From positions 82,742,989 to 82,806,988 of the forward strand of contig JAAALK010000082.1 of NCBI GenBank assembly GCA_019279435.1: DNA of 64,000 bases. Direction: 5' to 3'. The notes beneath the pieces were generated by a model. That model made no database searches. It was not told the DNA's origin and saw only the letters and a list, made by a program, of their open reading frames with translations. The first letter of the stretch is position 1; each line of letters starts with the position of its first letter. This DNA is from Zizania palustris (Eukaryota; Streptophyta; Magnoliopsida; Poales; Poaceae). Shown here piece by piece: positions 31,740 to 43,228 of this stretch. Position numbers and translations under genes: made by a program.

Positions 31740-32275
31740 GCCTTTGAACCATCGGTTCAAGGATTCCATAAAAGAGCCGAAGGTGGCCAAAGCCTATGGA
31801 TTCCAGGCTCTGGCTTGTTAGGATCCGTAGAAGAGTCTTAGGACTTTAAAAGAACAGATTTCTGGCCTCCAGGTTCGAAGCATCTATAAAAGAGCCGAAG
31901 GTGGCCAAAGCCTACGGATTCCAGGCTCCTACTTGTTAGGATCCATAGAAGAGTCTAAGGACTTTAAAAGTACAGATTTCCGGCCTTCGGGTTCGAAGCA
32001 TCTGTAAAAGAGCTGAAGGTGGCCAAAGCCTGCGGATTCCAGGTTCTGGCTTATTAGGATCTGTAGAAGAGTCTAAGGACTTTAGAAGAACAGATTTCCA
32101 GCCTCCGGGTTCGAAGCATCTGTAAAAGAGCCGAAGGTGGCCAAAGCCTATGGATTCTAGGCTTTGGCTTGTTAGGATCCGTAGAAGACTCTAAGGACTT
32201 TAAAGGAACAGATTTCCGGCCTCCGGGTTCGAAGCATATGTAAAAGAGTCATAGGTGACCAAGAAATAACGTTTC
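31740..32275. repeat. 118 bp tandem array downstream of GY-B pol
   Basis: About 4.5 copies; the word AAAGAGCCGAAGGTG or variant starts at 31771, 31889, 32007, 32125 and 32243, that is 118 bp apart. Each unit holds GTTCGAAGCATCT and TTAGGATCCGTAGAAGA. It occupies the same place as the 36 bp array in GY-E but is unrelated in sequence. 32276-32809 is untranslated spacer with no gene I can support. Confidence 0.9.
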
Positions 32276-32809
32276 AAGGCTACGGCCCAATGAAACACTT
32301 TTTAAAGTCCTAAGCGACTGTTATCGGAGCTTACAAGTATAAACTTAGTTCCGTTAGTTATAAATATCGTAATATGAACGTACAGTTCAAAGAACTCTAC
32401 GAAAGAGTAAAGTATGATTACCAAGTGTTATGCGAAGCATCAGGTTGTTATATCAATCATTGTGTTCGACGGACCCTATCGCAATGCGTATGGTCCCCCA
32501 CCCACAAGGAGGGTCAGGGGAATAAGGAACAATCAAGTGATGTTTCTGAAACAAATTATATTAATATGGTAATCATATTACATTACATCATGAAAAATTT
32601 GTATCTATACCAAGAAGGAAACGAAGACCTCTTCGATCCCTACAACAACTGTCAAAACTAGCACGACTTTGAGGGTGATTTATCCCGGAGCCTAGAGTTT
32701 TAATAACTTTACGCTTAACACTCTTCCCTTATTTTGAAGCTTGGAAGTCCTTTTGCTCTTGGTGAAGTTCAGCCGAGGTCCGAAGTTGTTTGGGGCTTCT
32801 TTCCCAGCT

Positions 32810-33082
32810 TCAAAGTCGTTCAGGGCTCTTTTCTACTTGTTCTTTATCAGTATTTTCTTCTTTGGACCATTCAATGTCCTCTAAAGATGAAGTTTCTAAA
32901 CTAACTTCCTTTTCCTCCTTTTTAATATAAGATAATACTTCTTTACATATATCGGGTATAACTTCCCCAGAGCTTCCCCGAGGATTTGAAAATCGAGGAC
33001 GCTTGTGAGGTCTTAGAGCTTCGAAGGTGGCCCATTGCAGGCGAAGTTCTTCGTTAATCTCTAACACTTCGAGATCATCCAA
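32810..33082 (-). CDS. Downstream antisense ORF of GY-B (conserved short protein)
   Basis: 90 codons from ATG at 33082. EVLEINEELRLQWATFEAL, then EVLSYIKKEEKEV and an acidic Ser/Glu tail, matching the beginning of the GY-E ORF at 12704-13291 in residues rather than bases. Kept open in both copies. Role unknown. Confidence 0.55.
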   Translation of the reverse strand: MDDLEVLEINEELRLQWATFEALRPHKRPRFSNPRGSSGEVIPDICKEVLSYIKKEEKEVSLETSSLEDIEWSKEENTDKEQVEKSPERL

Positions 33083-34033
33083 AAAAGGTTGGAAAGCCTA
33101 AAAACATTTCCACATAAGTCTTTTCATTCATAAAAGGATAAAAGCATAAGTTTTACATAATTGGGGTCCTAAGGAGAACTAAACCTTTAGGTACGAAGGA
33201 GGCTGGCTGCTCGAAGGCTACAACCGCGCTTGTTTTTGACGGAGTCCTTCATCAATCCATGTCTTGATAGCCGATCGGCCTTCAGCTCTCCAGGATGGTT
33301 GAAAGGCCTCCCAAGCCGCAGCCACATCAATGGAGGGAGTCAGGAGCCGGTCATCGCCAAAATTGACAGGGGCTGCTTCAGGCTCTGGTGCAACAGATAG
33401 CCCTAGATCTTCATAGTAACGAAGCACTCCGAGAGCAGCTACTTTGCCAGAGATCTCTCCATACTGAATACCCGCTCTCTTCATGGTCTTTGCTACTGCT
33501 TGGATCATTTTCAGTCTCCGCAGTAGGGGGACATTGCTAGTCGAAGAAGAAGCACAAGAAGTGCCAAAATATTCTAGGATATCCCAAAGGTTGTCCATGG
33601 TATCCAAAGCCACTTTCTCGCACTTAATCTTGTCTTCAGAAAAAGCATTCTTTGACGAAGACAGCTCATCTGTCAGGGATGAGAGTCTAGCTGCCTCCAT
33701 AATCAAAGAATTCTTTTGTCCGAGCAAGTTGTTTGCCTCCCCCGTCAACTTCAGCTGCTCTTTTCGGATCTTGACCAGTTCAACTCCCGCGGTTGCTTGC
33801 TTCCCCCGCAACCTTACCACTTTGGCCCGAAGCATGACCTGTTGAGCCTCGAGCTTATTGTTGGCAGCTTCCAAGCTAATCCTAGTCTTTCTTTCTGCGG
33901 CCACCATCTCTTCGAGGCTAGATGTCCGAATCTCAGAGCTAACAAGACTCCCTTGAAGAGTTTTTATTTTCTCCTTGAGACGGTTGCACTCTCACTCATT
34001 TGATACAACCGCAGCTCGAGCTAGGACAATTTG

Positions 34034-34114
34034 CTGCGAAGGGAGAGAAAGAGCAATATAAGTAAACTATTTATGTATGTTTGAACTAACTCTATTGTTA
34101 CAGATACTTCGTAC
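34034..34114 (-). other. Intron before the coiled-coil exon of the GY-B antisense gene (81 bp)
   Basis: Minus strand CCAG^GTACGAAG ... CCTTCGCAG^CAAATT. Same place as GY-E intron 3. Confidence 0.55.
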
Positions 34115-34554
34115 CTGGTAGGCTGTCTACTCCAAAGCTGCGTCTAACTCTGACCCCTCAGCTTTCCCAAGAATGGAAACCAAGTCAGTCTCCCCAACTT
34201 CGCGACTAGCCCAAGCCAAAGGCTCTAGCAAAGTCCAAAGTCTAGTCCTTCTCTCCAGAAAAGGAGCTAGGAGGGGGAGCCTAGACAAGGCACTCTGGTC
34301 GTCTTCATTCGGAGATGGGCTGGAGCGCAGCAAGGCGTCTTCGGAAGCTTCCATGGATTGACCTCCCTCCGTGGATTGGCCTCTGTCCGTAGACTCTGAC
34401 GGGGTCCACAATGGAACAGGAGCAGGCAAAGGTCCCCCTTTACCCTTACCTTTCCTAGGACCCATCTTCATAGCTACTTCAGGAATTGGCTTCGGATACA
34501 TGGTAGCCTCTGACACAATCTCTATAGCAGGGGTCATCTCCATGGGAATAGATC

Positions 34555-34641
34555 CTGTAAAAACCAATGGTATTCGTTATTGCATAAATTTTGCAGGACA
34601 CAAAAAGTAGGAAAAAGAAAAGGTACTTTGCTAAAGTCTAC
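34555..34641 (-). other. Intron between exons 2 and 3 of the GY-B antisense gene (87 bp)
   Basis: Minus strand CGAAG^GTAGAC ... GGTTTTTACAG^GATC, with an AT-rich middle. Same order as GY-E intron 2. Confidence 0.5.
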
Positions 34642-35254
34642 CTTCGACGTTTCGCTGCCGAACGAGCACTAGACTGCTCAGAGGCTCGAACATCTGCTCG
34701 AAGTCCTCTTCGGACTCTGGGCTTCGAACCGAAGGATCAACTACCAAAACATTGACAACTGCATCTATCACTTCATCCGGAGGTGAGACTTGGGCATCCG
34801 CCGTCTCAACATCGCCTTCTTCCGCAACATGGGCTTCTTAACAAGGCAGGACATTCTGAGTCTCTGCCTACTCGAGGTTGTCTCCAGCGATGGGCGCCGC
34901 CATCACTTCATCTTGAGCAGGGACTTCAACTCCTATTTGTGATTCCTCATACCCTGTTAGAAGAGCTTCGAACTCCCTTCCCATTTGTATGTTTGCTTCA
35001 TCTTCAGATGACTCCGAAGATGAAGTAGGGGATTTAGAAGGGGCAAGGGCCTTCAGTTTTTGGGCCACTTTATTCACAGGTGTCTTGGCAGGCACTAAAG
35101 TACCTACTTCCACCTTCCTCTTCTTGGGAGCTTGATCGGAGATGTCCCAATCCGGAAGATTGGGAGATTCAACTTCGAGTACGCTACATACATGGTTGAA
35201 TCTCTCCCAGCTGCCAACTAACTTCACCTTCCACTCCTTTTCAGCGAGCGTAGG

Positions 35255-38200
35255 TGTAATACCCCTAATTTCCAAAAGAAATAAAAATAAATTTTATTAT
35301 ATTTATTCTCTGAAAAGAATTATTTTATTCCCTTAATGCCACTCATGTTTAAATGAGCTAGAACCTAGATGAAATGTCCAAACTAGGGCCTAGAAAATTT
35401 TGTATATGATCCCCAGGCCAAGAAATTTTTTTGAGAAATTTTACAAATTTTTATCACCCTTGGAAGTAGCCCGAATATTTTAAACCAATTTCAGCAATTA
35501 AATTTATTCGAAAAAGAATTTAAATAGTAACGGGCCTCCCTCCCTCAATCTCCCCCAACCAACTGGCCCAGCCCACTCCTTCCCCTCGCCCCTCACTGAC
35601 AGCTGGGCCCCGCTCGTCAGCCACCCCCTCTCCCTCCTCGCACGCGCCAACCGCCCAACCCAACCTGTCAGCGCCGACTCCCTCTCTCGACCGAGCCCGA
35701 CCACACCCGTCACTACATCCCGTTGCCACGCCCTCGCCCCGCGCCCGCTGACCTGTGGCCCCCGCCTGTCAGGACCGTCGTCCATCTCGCGCTCCCCCCT
35801 AACTCCCGGTTTAATGCACCCTGAGGCCCGCTGTAGGACCGAAAGTAGCGACCAGAGGGGGTGAATGGGCGCCTAAAAAAATTCTTTCAAATCAATGGCC
35901 TGCTCCCAACACCCAATGCACCTCAACAGACTTAGCAGAGAAAAATAACCAGGTCAACAGATCCTAAAATGATCTAGACTAAAAACAACTGGTGTCCTAA
36001 ACAAAGAGGCACTCACACAGTGCTTAAAGGCAGATTAACTGAGTATTCAAGACAGTCATTTTAAGCATCAACAGAACAAACAATATAAACAATTTAATTC
36101 AAGTTCATGCAAACTGAGGCGAAGTATCACATATCAAAAATTAATCTCTGAAACGAAGTTCGAAGCCCACAAAAATATTTCGAAGCCTACTGCGGCCTGG
36201 ACAGACTTCGGCAAACACTCGAGATCTCCGAAGCCTGCTTAACGACCTTCGCGGTTTGCTCACTCCGAAATAAGTCCACAAAAATACTCCGAAGAACTTT
36301 GTACTCAGTGAAGCTACAGCGAAAAGACTCCGAGGTAAGCCTCGCACACACTCCAGACAGGCACCTTTGCAAGAATGCTCGAAACAAACAACTCAGCACG
36401 AATCAGTGGATTTTCGAAGTACGTCCTGCAGACTTCGCTGAGATCACGTGAACACAAAACATTTCAGGATTACATCGCATGAGCTCGGTACCGAAGTGCT
36501 ACACTGAACTCCGTGGGACCCACGCTAAGGCTCCTAACCCCTCGCCTAACCTGGGCGGAGACCTTCACACACCTCGCCAATATCTTCGCACTGGGTACAC
36601 TTCGAACCTACACCAGACTATGTCCTGCTACTAGAAATGTGCGTGACCCTTGAACTTTTCCCATTCACAAGAACTGAAGCCCGGACAGAGCCTAGAAACC
36701 TAGCTGATAGGAGCTACAGAAGATGACAGTGCTGCCATGCACTGAGTGCCTAGAAAGCTGCATGCGAAACTATAGTACACACCTGCCGGCTAGCTGCTGC
36801 AGCTAGACACAAGCCAAAAGCAACAGACGCCCCTAGCTACTGGAGATGTAGGCTACAACTATGCGAGCCTAGGTACAGGCTATCAGAAAAACAGTACGGC
36901 AGAAAACAAGACAAAAAAAACTAGAATCCTGGCTAGAAGACTAGTTCGCAGAAAGCAGTTCTTGAGACAAACAGCCAAGCGCACGAAAGGAGAGATTAAA
37001 AAATGAAACACACAGCTGGACTCAGACTGAACCAACTGCAGCACCTATGCGCTAGCTATACTGTCAAGATCAGATGGATAAAGAAAACTGTTCATGCAAA
37101 TAGAATCGAACAGAATCGAAATAATCTCTCAGGCACACATACACAAGACAGACGCACATAACAAGGCATCATATAAGTGCATCCACAGTAACGCACGATT
37201 GAAAAGATAGGAAGAATAAAATCTAATCCAGTGGTTTCTCGATGTGCCTGAGAAGAAGCGGATCCTGACGTGCGTGCGATGAGTAGTGGCGGCGGAGAAG
37301 AACAAATGCCAGGAGATGAACACCAAAAAGTGACCCAATCTTTTTGTATTAGGAAAGTGATTTCAGAAACGGTAACCCTAACCCTAGGGATTGGGGCCCT
37401 ATTTATAGGCAGCCCAATAGCCTAGGAAAATACCAAAAGACCCTTAGGGTTTTTACAGACGCTGAAATAAAATGGAAAAGACCAAAATGCCCTTAGGATA
37501 TTTTTACAGACTCGACTGACAGACTGTGGGCCTAAAGGCAAAATAGTAAACTCCTAATTACAGATGACTTATCCTGAAGCGGATCTTTCGTAGCGACTAC
37601 GACTTCGCCTCAGAATGGTCAGATCCGAGATCAGCGGTCATCAATTTTGCGCCGAAACTGACAAAGCGTCCATCGACTTTGCACCAGGTACCCGGATTGG
37701 GCCGGCCCGATTCCGCGGCTCTCTTAGCCCGGCAATCACTCACATCCCGTGTACCTGAGTCAATCCCGGTCAATAGCCTAGTGGATCCTCTGCTGCTCCT
37801 AGCCCATGTACCCAGATTTTGCTAGCCCGACTTCGCAGCCCCTCTGCCCGACAGTCGCTCGCTACCTGTGAACCTGAGTCACATTCGGCCCAGACACAAC
37901 AGGTCTTCTCCTCTCTTTGTGTCCTCTTGACTTCAATTGACAATGACTCATCACATCTGGAGCCATGAGGCCCATACTCTTTAGCATGGCTCCTCACCCG
38001 CCGGCCATTTAATCACGTTAAGGGACGCGTTTAAGCCCTGGGATCACAGCGCCCGTGCATGGCGATACCTCGCCGACGAGTAAAAGCCCTCCCCTCAGCT
38101 TTCCTTGCATGCGCCCCACCTCTAACCCACGCCGGCGGCTCTATTTAAACCCCTGGCCTCCACCGCGTCCAGCCCGCACGTCCGATCATGTTGAGAACAA

Positions 38201-40687
38201 ACCAGAGCGCCCCACTTCGGTTTTTAGCACCACACCGCCACCCCCACTCTAGCCGCCGCTCGCCGTCGTCAGAGTCCCCCTCCATCCTCGATGACCGCAC
38301 TATTGTGACCATAGGCACCACCCCGACATCGGCCACCACTCCATCGCCGAAGAACCCCACCGGAACCCCATCGCCGACGACGACCCTAATGTCTTCGCCA
38401 CCTCTGCTCGTCGCCAGCCATGCTCCGACAACCATTCATCCCGCAAACGGTACCCTCGTGATCCCCGTAGTCCCCTTCTTCTGTTTTAGCCCTTAGGATC
38501 CCTCGCCGTCGCTCGCCGTGGCCCTGGCCCGCTCGCCATTGCCGGAGAAGATGACCGGCATGGGTAAAGTACCCGTGCCATGTCGGATTCGATCGTGACC
38601 GTGCGTTTGATATTAGACGGTGTAATTGGTACCACGTGGCCGATTTAATCGGATCTGTGTAATCTCACGCGTCCATTTTCATTTAAAACCCCCCGCCTCG
38701 CCCGTGGCCGCCCGATCGCGATCCAATGAAGGATCTGGATCCGGCGCACGCGCACAGTGCGTGGGTTCACGGTGAATCCGGTTCACCATGGACCGACGCC
38801 TATTTTTGGATTTAATTTAAATTCAGAAATAGTTTTAAACTTCTAAAATTCATATCTTGCTCATTTTAACTCTAAAATTTACCATTTCAATTCCAGAAAA
38901 TTCATAATTTTATTCTCTACACATTGGTTCAATAAAAACAGTCGGTTTATTTTGAGTATTGTATGTTTATTTAATAGGGTATTCAAATATACATTAGGAT
39001 AAACCCAAAAATCTATTCATTTCCATTTCAGAAAAATTTATATTTTATTCTCTCCATATTAGTGCAATAGAACAACTAGGTTTACACTGAACCTCTTATT
39101 TTAAATTAGTTAGAAAGTTAAAATACATTTTTACCCCTCTTTAGAAATGCTATAATTCCATTAAAGTTCATTTTAAAATGTTCTTAAAATAAATTTCAGA
39201 AAGTTAACCATTTTATTTTCCTTGGTTCGAACCAATCAAAACTTATATGCCTGTTGTGTGATTTTTGGATAGTTTAATTGAATGTTACGTTTAATTTATT
39301 TATATCGAGAAGACTACGACGCCACCGAGGAGCCGAAGTATTACCCGGAAGTTCACCCGCCACCTTTTGCTGAACAAGGCAAGTCACCAAACCAATCTTT
39401 TGAGCATATTGAACCCCTGTTTTATTAAACTATAGCTAAAAGACATAGGGTATACATGCATTAGTCAAATGAAAGACTTATACTATATTTATTAAGATCC
39501 CCCGACCTTGATTTGCAACCCAAACCATGCTATCTAGCCTAAACTCCTTGTCACCATATTATTAGTACTATTAGCTAGTGTCCAATGTATCGACACGATT
39601 GCTATAGAATTAAAAATGAGTCGTAGCGATTGGAATCTACTATATGATCCCTGTTTATTCTTATCCCTAGAAATCTGTTGGTGATAGAGTGATGGTTAAG
39701 TATATGCATGGTGGGTTCCGGGTGCAAGCTAGGGCATTGGTCGGTAGCACCCGGGGCACTATAAGGACCGGTCTGCGGGATCCATTGCAATACACTTTCG
39801 TACTAACCACAAGTCTAGTGGGTAAGTCCTAACTAAGGTATGGAGTGTTCCAAACCAAGGCCGCCACATGGAGATGGGTCAAGCAGCACCTGCGGGTGGC
39901 TTGTACCGATGTGGCGCAAAAGGGGGTGCGACGTTAGCTGGGATGCGGCCCGGCGCGCCGGCGAAACCTATAGCGGGTGGTTATCGCTTGGAGCATTTCA
40001 TGCTGAGGTTTTCCCACGAGTTCCTGTGGTATGGGTCATCTCGTTACACTTTGGTGTATGGCATGAGTGCGTGCCTTGTGGGTATAGTAGTACACCTCTG
40101 ATCAGAGTCATAAATCTTTTCGAAAAGCCGAGCCCACGGTCAAGGGCGGGTTGCATGACATCCCACAATTAGTTTACATTGGAAATGAATGTGCATGATG
40201 ATTTGACATGTAAGGACCATTGTGCGAGGAGGGAAAACATAATCCTCGAGTTAGATGGTGTTATGATGTTCATGTTTATTATTCCGCATAATTAAATTTG
40301 ACTACACTAAATGCAATAACTAAAAAATGTACTTTTCCGCACTATTAGCCATTGTCCTTCCTTTGTTATTACCTTGCATTACTATTTGCATTTGCGGTGA
40401 CTTGTTGAGTAATTTTTGTACTCATATCCATTGGACACACAATTCAGAGGATGCTTACTACGAAGATAGTCTGGAGTAGCGACCCAGTCAAGAAGAAAGA
40501 TCCTGAAGAGGGCGTTCGTCATGCAGTTTATTTTTATTGTTTATTTTAATTTTACTCTTATGTAATAATGTGGTCTGCGTACCACGAATGATTGCTCGTA
40601 TGTACGTGTCACATGATGAACCTCTTGTATTATTGTTTTTCTTTGGAAATTCAATAATGTTCCGATTTATTAAATCGGGGCATCACA
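35255..40687 (+). mobile_element. SOLO-1: long solo LTR, about 3.26 kb without its nested insert
   Basis: TGTAATACCCC at the left and GGGGCATCACA at the right form a short imperfect inverted end. A perfect GTAGG duplication flanks it (35250-35254 and 40688-40692). No gag or pol inside. After removing SOLO-2 and its duplication, 3263 bp remain. LTRs of ~3 kb with TGTAA/GCCCC-type ends are known from Tekay/Del gypsy elements of grasses; that assignment is inference. 38002-40687 contains a GC-rich part with a TATA-like CTATTTAAAC near 38138 and a short coding-like stretch near 39306-39384, otherwise AT-rich. Confidence 0.75.
35832..37996 (-). mobile_element. SOLO-2: copia solo LTR (2165 bp) of the CO-A family
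   Basis: Left TGTAGGACCG, right GGCTCCTCA, with perfect CCCGC duplications at 35827-35831 and 37997-38001. It is the same LTR family as 41113-43163 but in the opposite orientation. TATA in CCCTATTTATAGG (minus CTATAAATAG) near 37389-37403. No internal region, so formed by LTR-LTR recombination. Confidence 0.9.
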
Positions 40688-41112
40688 GTAGGAGCTCCGA
40701 GGATCTTCTCCGAGGTTATCTGCAGCACTTGAATAAATTTCTCGGAGTCCACCCTCTGGGTTCTCTTCGAAGTTTATTGGCCAGATGGCTAGCAGAGGCG
40801 GAATTTGGAGTCCAATGAACTCCTCTGCTAAGTCTCGCATGCTCATGCGACAACTTATGGCTTGCAGCAGTCTGAGGCAAGCTTCAAGCTGGCCTAGGTC
40901 CGGATGAACCTACAATCTATGTACCATCTGGCATTGATAGCCTTCACTGGAAATCGAGTTTGGTACTCATCTCGAAGCCAGAAGTTGATGCTACCAAAAG
41001 TAATCATCATCTTCTCTCCTCCAGTTCCTTGGTAAGTCTTTGGCTGGCAGGAGGCTTTATGAAGCGTTGTGAAGATTTCGACTCTCCATTCGCAACCTTC
41101 GGCTCGCATCAC

Positions 41113-43163
41113 TGAGGAGCCATGCTGAAGAGTATGGGCCTCATGGCTCCAAATGTGATGAGTGATTGTCAACGGAAGTCAAAGAGGACTGAAGAGAGGA
41201 GAATACCTATTGTGTCTGGGCCGCATGTCACTCAGGTACACGGGCAGCGAGTGACTGTTAGGCAGAGGGGCCGCGAAGTCGGGCTAGCCCAATCCGGGTA
41301 CATGGGCTAGGAGCAGCAGAGGATCCACTGGGCTGTTGACTAGGATTGACTCATGTACACGGGCGGCGAGCGAGTGTCGGGCTGAGAGAGCTACAGAATC
41401 AGGCCGACCCAATCCAGGTACCTGGTGCAAAGTCGGTGGACGCTTTGTCAGTTTCGGCGCAAAACTAACAACCGCTGATCTCGGATCTGACCGTTCTGAG
41501 GTGAAACCATAGTCGCTACGAAAGCTCCGCTTCAGGATAAGTCATCTGAAATTAGGAGTTTACTATTTTGCCTTTAGGCCCACAGTCTGTCAGTCGAGTC
41601 TGTAAAAATATCCTGAGGGCATTTTGGTCTTTTCTAGTTTATTTCAGCGTCTGTAAAAACCCTAAGGGTCTTTTGGTATTTTTCCTAGGCTATTGGGCTT
41701 CCTATAAATAGGGCCCCAATCCCTAGGGTTAGGGTTAACTCACTTTAATTAAAAATTAGAGTTCATCCCCTATTTTTCTATTCACACCAACCGGCGCCGC
41801 CATCGATTTTGTTATATTATTCATCTTCCTTAGTTTTCTCTGCCGACACTATTTTCATCGCGGGCTCACCAGGAAATTGTCTCTTCATGTTTTATTCTCT
41901 ATTTTCTTGTTTTGTGTGCCTATTACGATAACTTGTGTGCGTGTCTCAATGAAGTTCTGAAGACTAGCCTGGAAGCTAGGTGTTAAGATTTTATTCTCTA
42001 GCTACTCATGTTTTTTTATTTCTTCTAGCGCAGTTCTCTTTCCTGCTGTTAGCTGTTTTCATCAACTAGCATAGCTAGCCAGCCACAACTTTTCAGCAGT
42101 AGGGATAGCTGTAAGGCAGTAGTAGCAGGCATGCTTCTCTACAGCATGCGGCAGGACACTTGAGTGTCTACAGTGGCTCGGCAGGACACCTGGTAGTAGC
42201 CTAAGTTTCTAGATTTTGCTCATAGCTTCCGCAGCTGTTCCGTTTGATACTTTTCATGTGGCTCAGCACTTCATGTGAAGCAGGTTACGAACGTTGAGCA
42301 CTTCAGACGTGATTTAAGGCATTCTGATCTCGCATGTTTTTCGAAGCTGAGTGCTCGGCCGAAATTTTCTGTACTTCGACATCTTTTGAAGTGTTTGTTC
42401 GAAGTGTTGCCATGGGTCCCACAGCGTACAGTTAATCAGGAATTATTTTGATGTTCTGTGCTCAGGACTTCACAGCTTGTCTTTTTGACGTATAGGCTTT
42501 GCAGGGTTTGTCATTCGAAGTTCTACGCGTCTGTGTTTGGCTGAGCAAAGACTAGCGTGTTGGCTTTTGTCTGTTCGGAGTGTGCTGCGAAGGTAGCTGT
42601 GAAGCTTCGAATTTTAGGTTTCGTACTTCGAAGTCTGTTTTTCTTTAAAGCCTGTACGAAGTTCTTTAGTCTGGGCCAACAGACTTCGGTCAGTCTTTTA
42701 CTCAAGGCTTCGAAGTCCATGCTTCGGCACTGTTTCGAAGTAGGCTACGGCAAAACACTCCTCAGGCTTCGCACTGAAGTTTGACTTTCCTGAAAAGTTG
42801 CGGGCTTCACACGAAGGGTTTGAACAGGCTTTGACAAGTATCGAACTGGAGACAACCCTGAACAGTAAGATTCCTCGTTTTACGTACACTCATGTTAAAT
42901 CTCTGTGATGATTTATTTTCATGAAGCTTGAACTGCTTATGATCTGATTGATCTGTTAATCTGCCTTTCAACACTGGTTTGGTGTCTTCTCGTTTAGGAC
43001 ACCAGTTGTTTTTAGGCTAGATTATTTTTCTTGGTTTAAATTTGCTAGCTTCAACTGATTGTTAATCGAGGTGCGTTGGGTGTTGGGACAAGGCCATTGA
43101 TTTGCAAGAATTTTTTAGGCGCCCATTCACCCGCCCCCTCTGGTCGCTACTTTCGGTCCTACA
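41113..43163 (+). repeat. 5' LTR of CO-A (2051 bp)
   Basis: TGAGGAGCCATGCTG ... TTCGGTCCTACA, same family as SOLO-2. CTATAAATAG at 41702-41711, followed by a telomere-like CCCTAGGGTTAGGGTTA. No coding sequence. Confidence 0.9.
41702..41711 (+). promoter_or_regulatory. TATA box of the CO-A LTR
   Basis: CTATAAATAG; conserved in SOLO-2 on the other strand. Confidence 0.6.
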
Positions 43164-43165
43164 AG

Positions 43166-43176
43166 TGGTATCAGAG
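43166..43176 (+). other. Primer-binding site of CO-A
   Basis: TGGTATCAGAG, the standard copia match to initiator methionine tRNA, two bases after the LTR. Confidence 0.9.
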
Positions 43177-43228
43177 ACTAGTTAGGGTTTTTCCATACGT
43201 TAACTGGTTCTAAACCTAGGTAGTGATC

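Larger units (their letters stand above)
25658..41112 (+). mobile_element. GY-B: Ty3/gypsy element, 5' LTR to antisense exon 1, right end missing
   Basis: Same LTR family as GY-F and GY-H, primer site, decayed gag, complete pol set, a 118 bp tandem array and an antisense gene. Two solo LTRs (35255-40687) are nested in it. CO-A interrupts it at 41113. GTTTC at 25653-25657 is the expected left duplication. Without the nested LTRs the visible body is about 10.0 kb. Confidence 0.9.
33218..41112 (-). pseudogene. Antisense spliced gene of GY-B, split by two nested LTRs and cut by CO-A
   Basis: Exon 1 remains at 40693-41107 (RAEGCEWRVEIF, FGSINFWLRDEYQ), cut by CO-A. Exon 2 resumes across the solo LTR: ...SEKILGAP / TLAEKEWKVKLVGSWERFN, down to 34642. 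Exon 3 is 34554-34115 and the coiled-coil exon 34033-33218, ending in the conserved YGEISGKVAALGVLRY and WIDEGLR. Introns 34555-34641 and 34034-34114 have GT..AG ends. A stop lies near 34127 at the end of exon 3. Exon order and at least one intron place equal those of GY-E, though the DNA has diverged strongly. Confidence 0.65.

Noticed and set aside
35504..35785. GC-rich minus-strand open frames and 38055-38496 plus-strand frames as host genes
   Set aside because: They lie in the GC-rich part of the SOLO-1 LTR, have low-complexity translations and no recognisable domain.
41711..41735. Telomere-like CCCTAGGGTTAGGGTTA near the CO-A promoter, also in SOLO-2
   Set aside because: Only two or three degenerate repeats, present in both LTR copies, so it is part of the LTR rather than an interstitial telomere.
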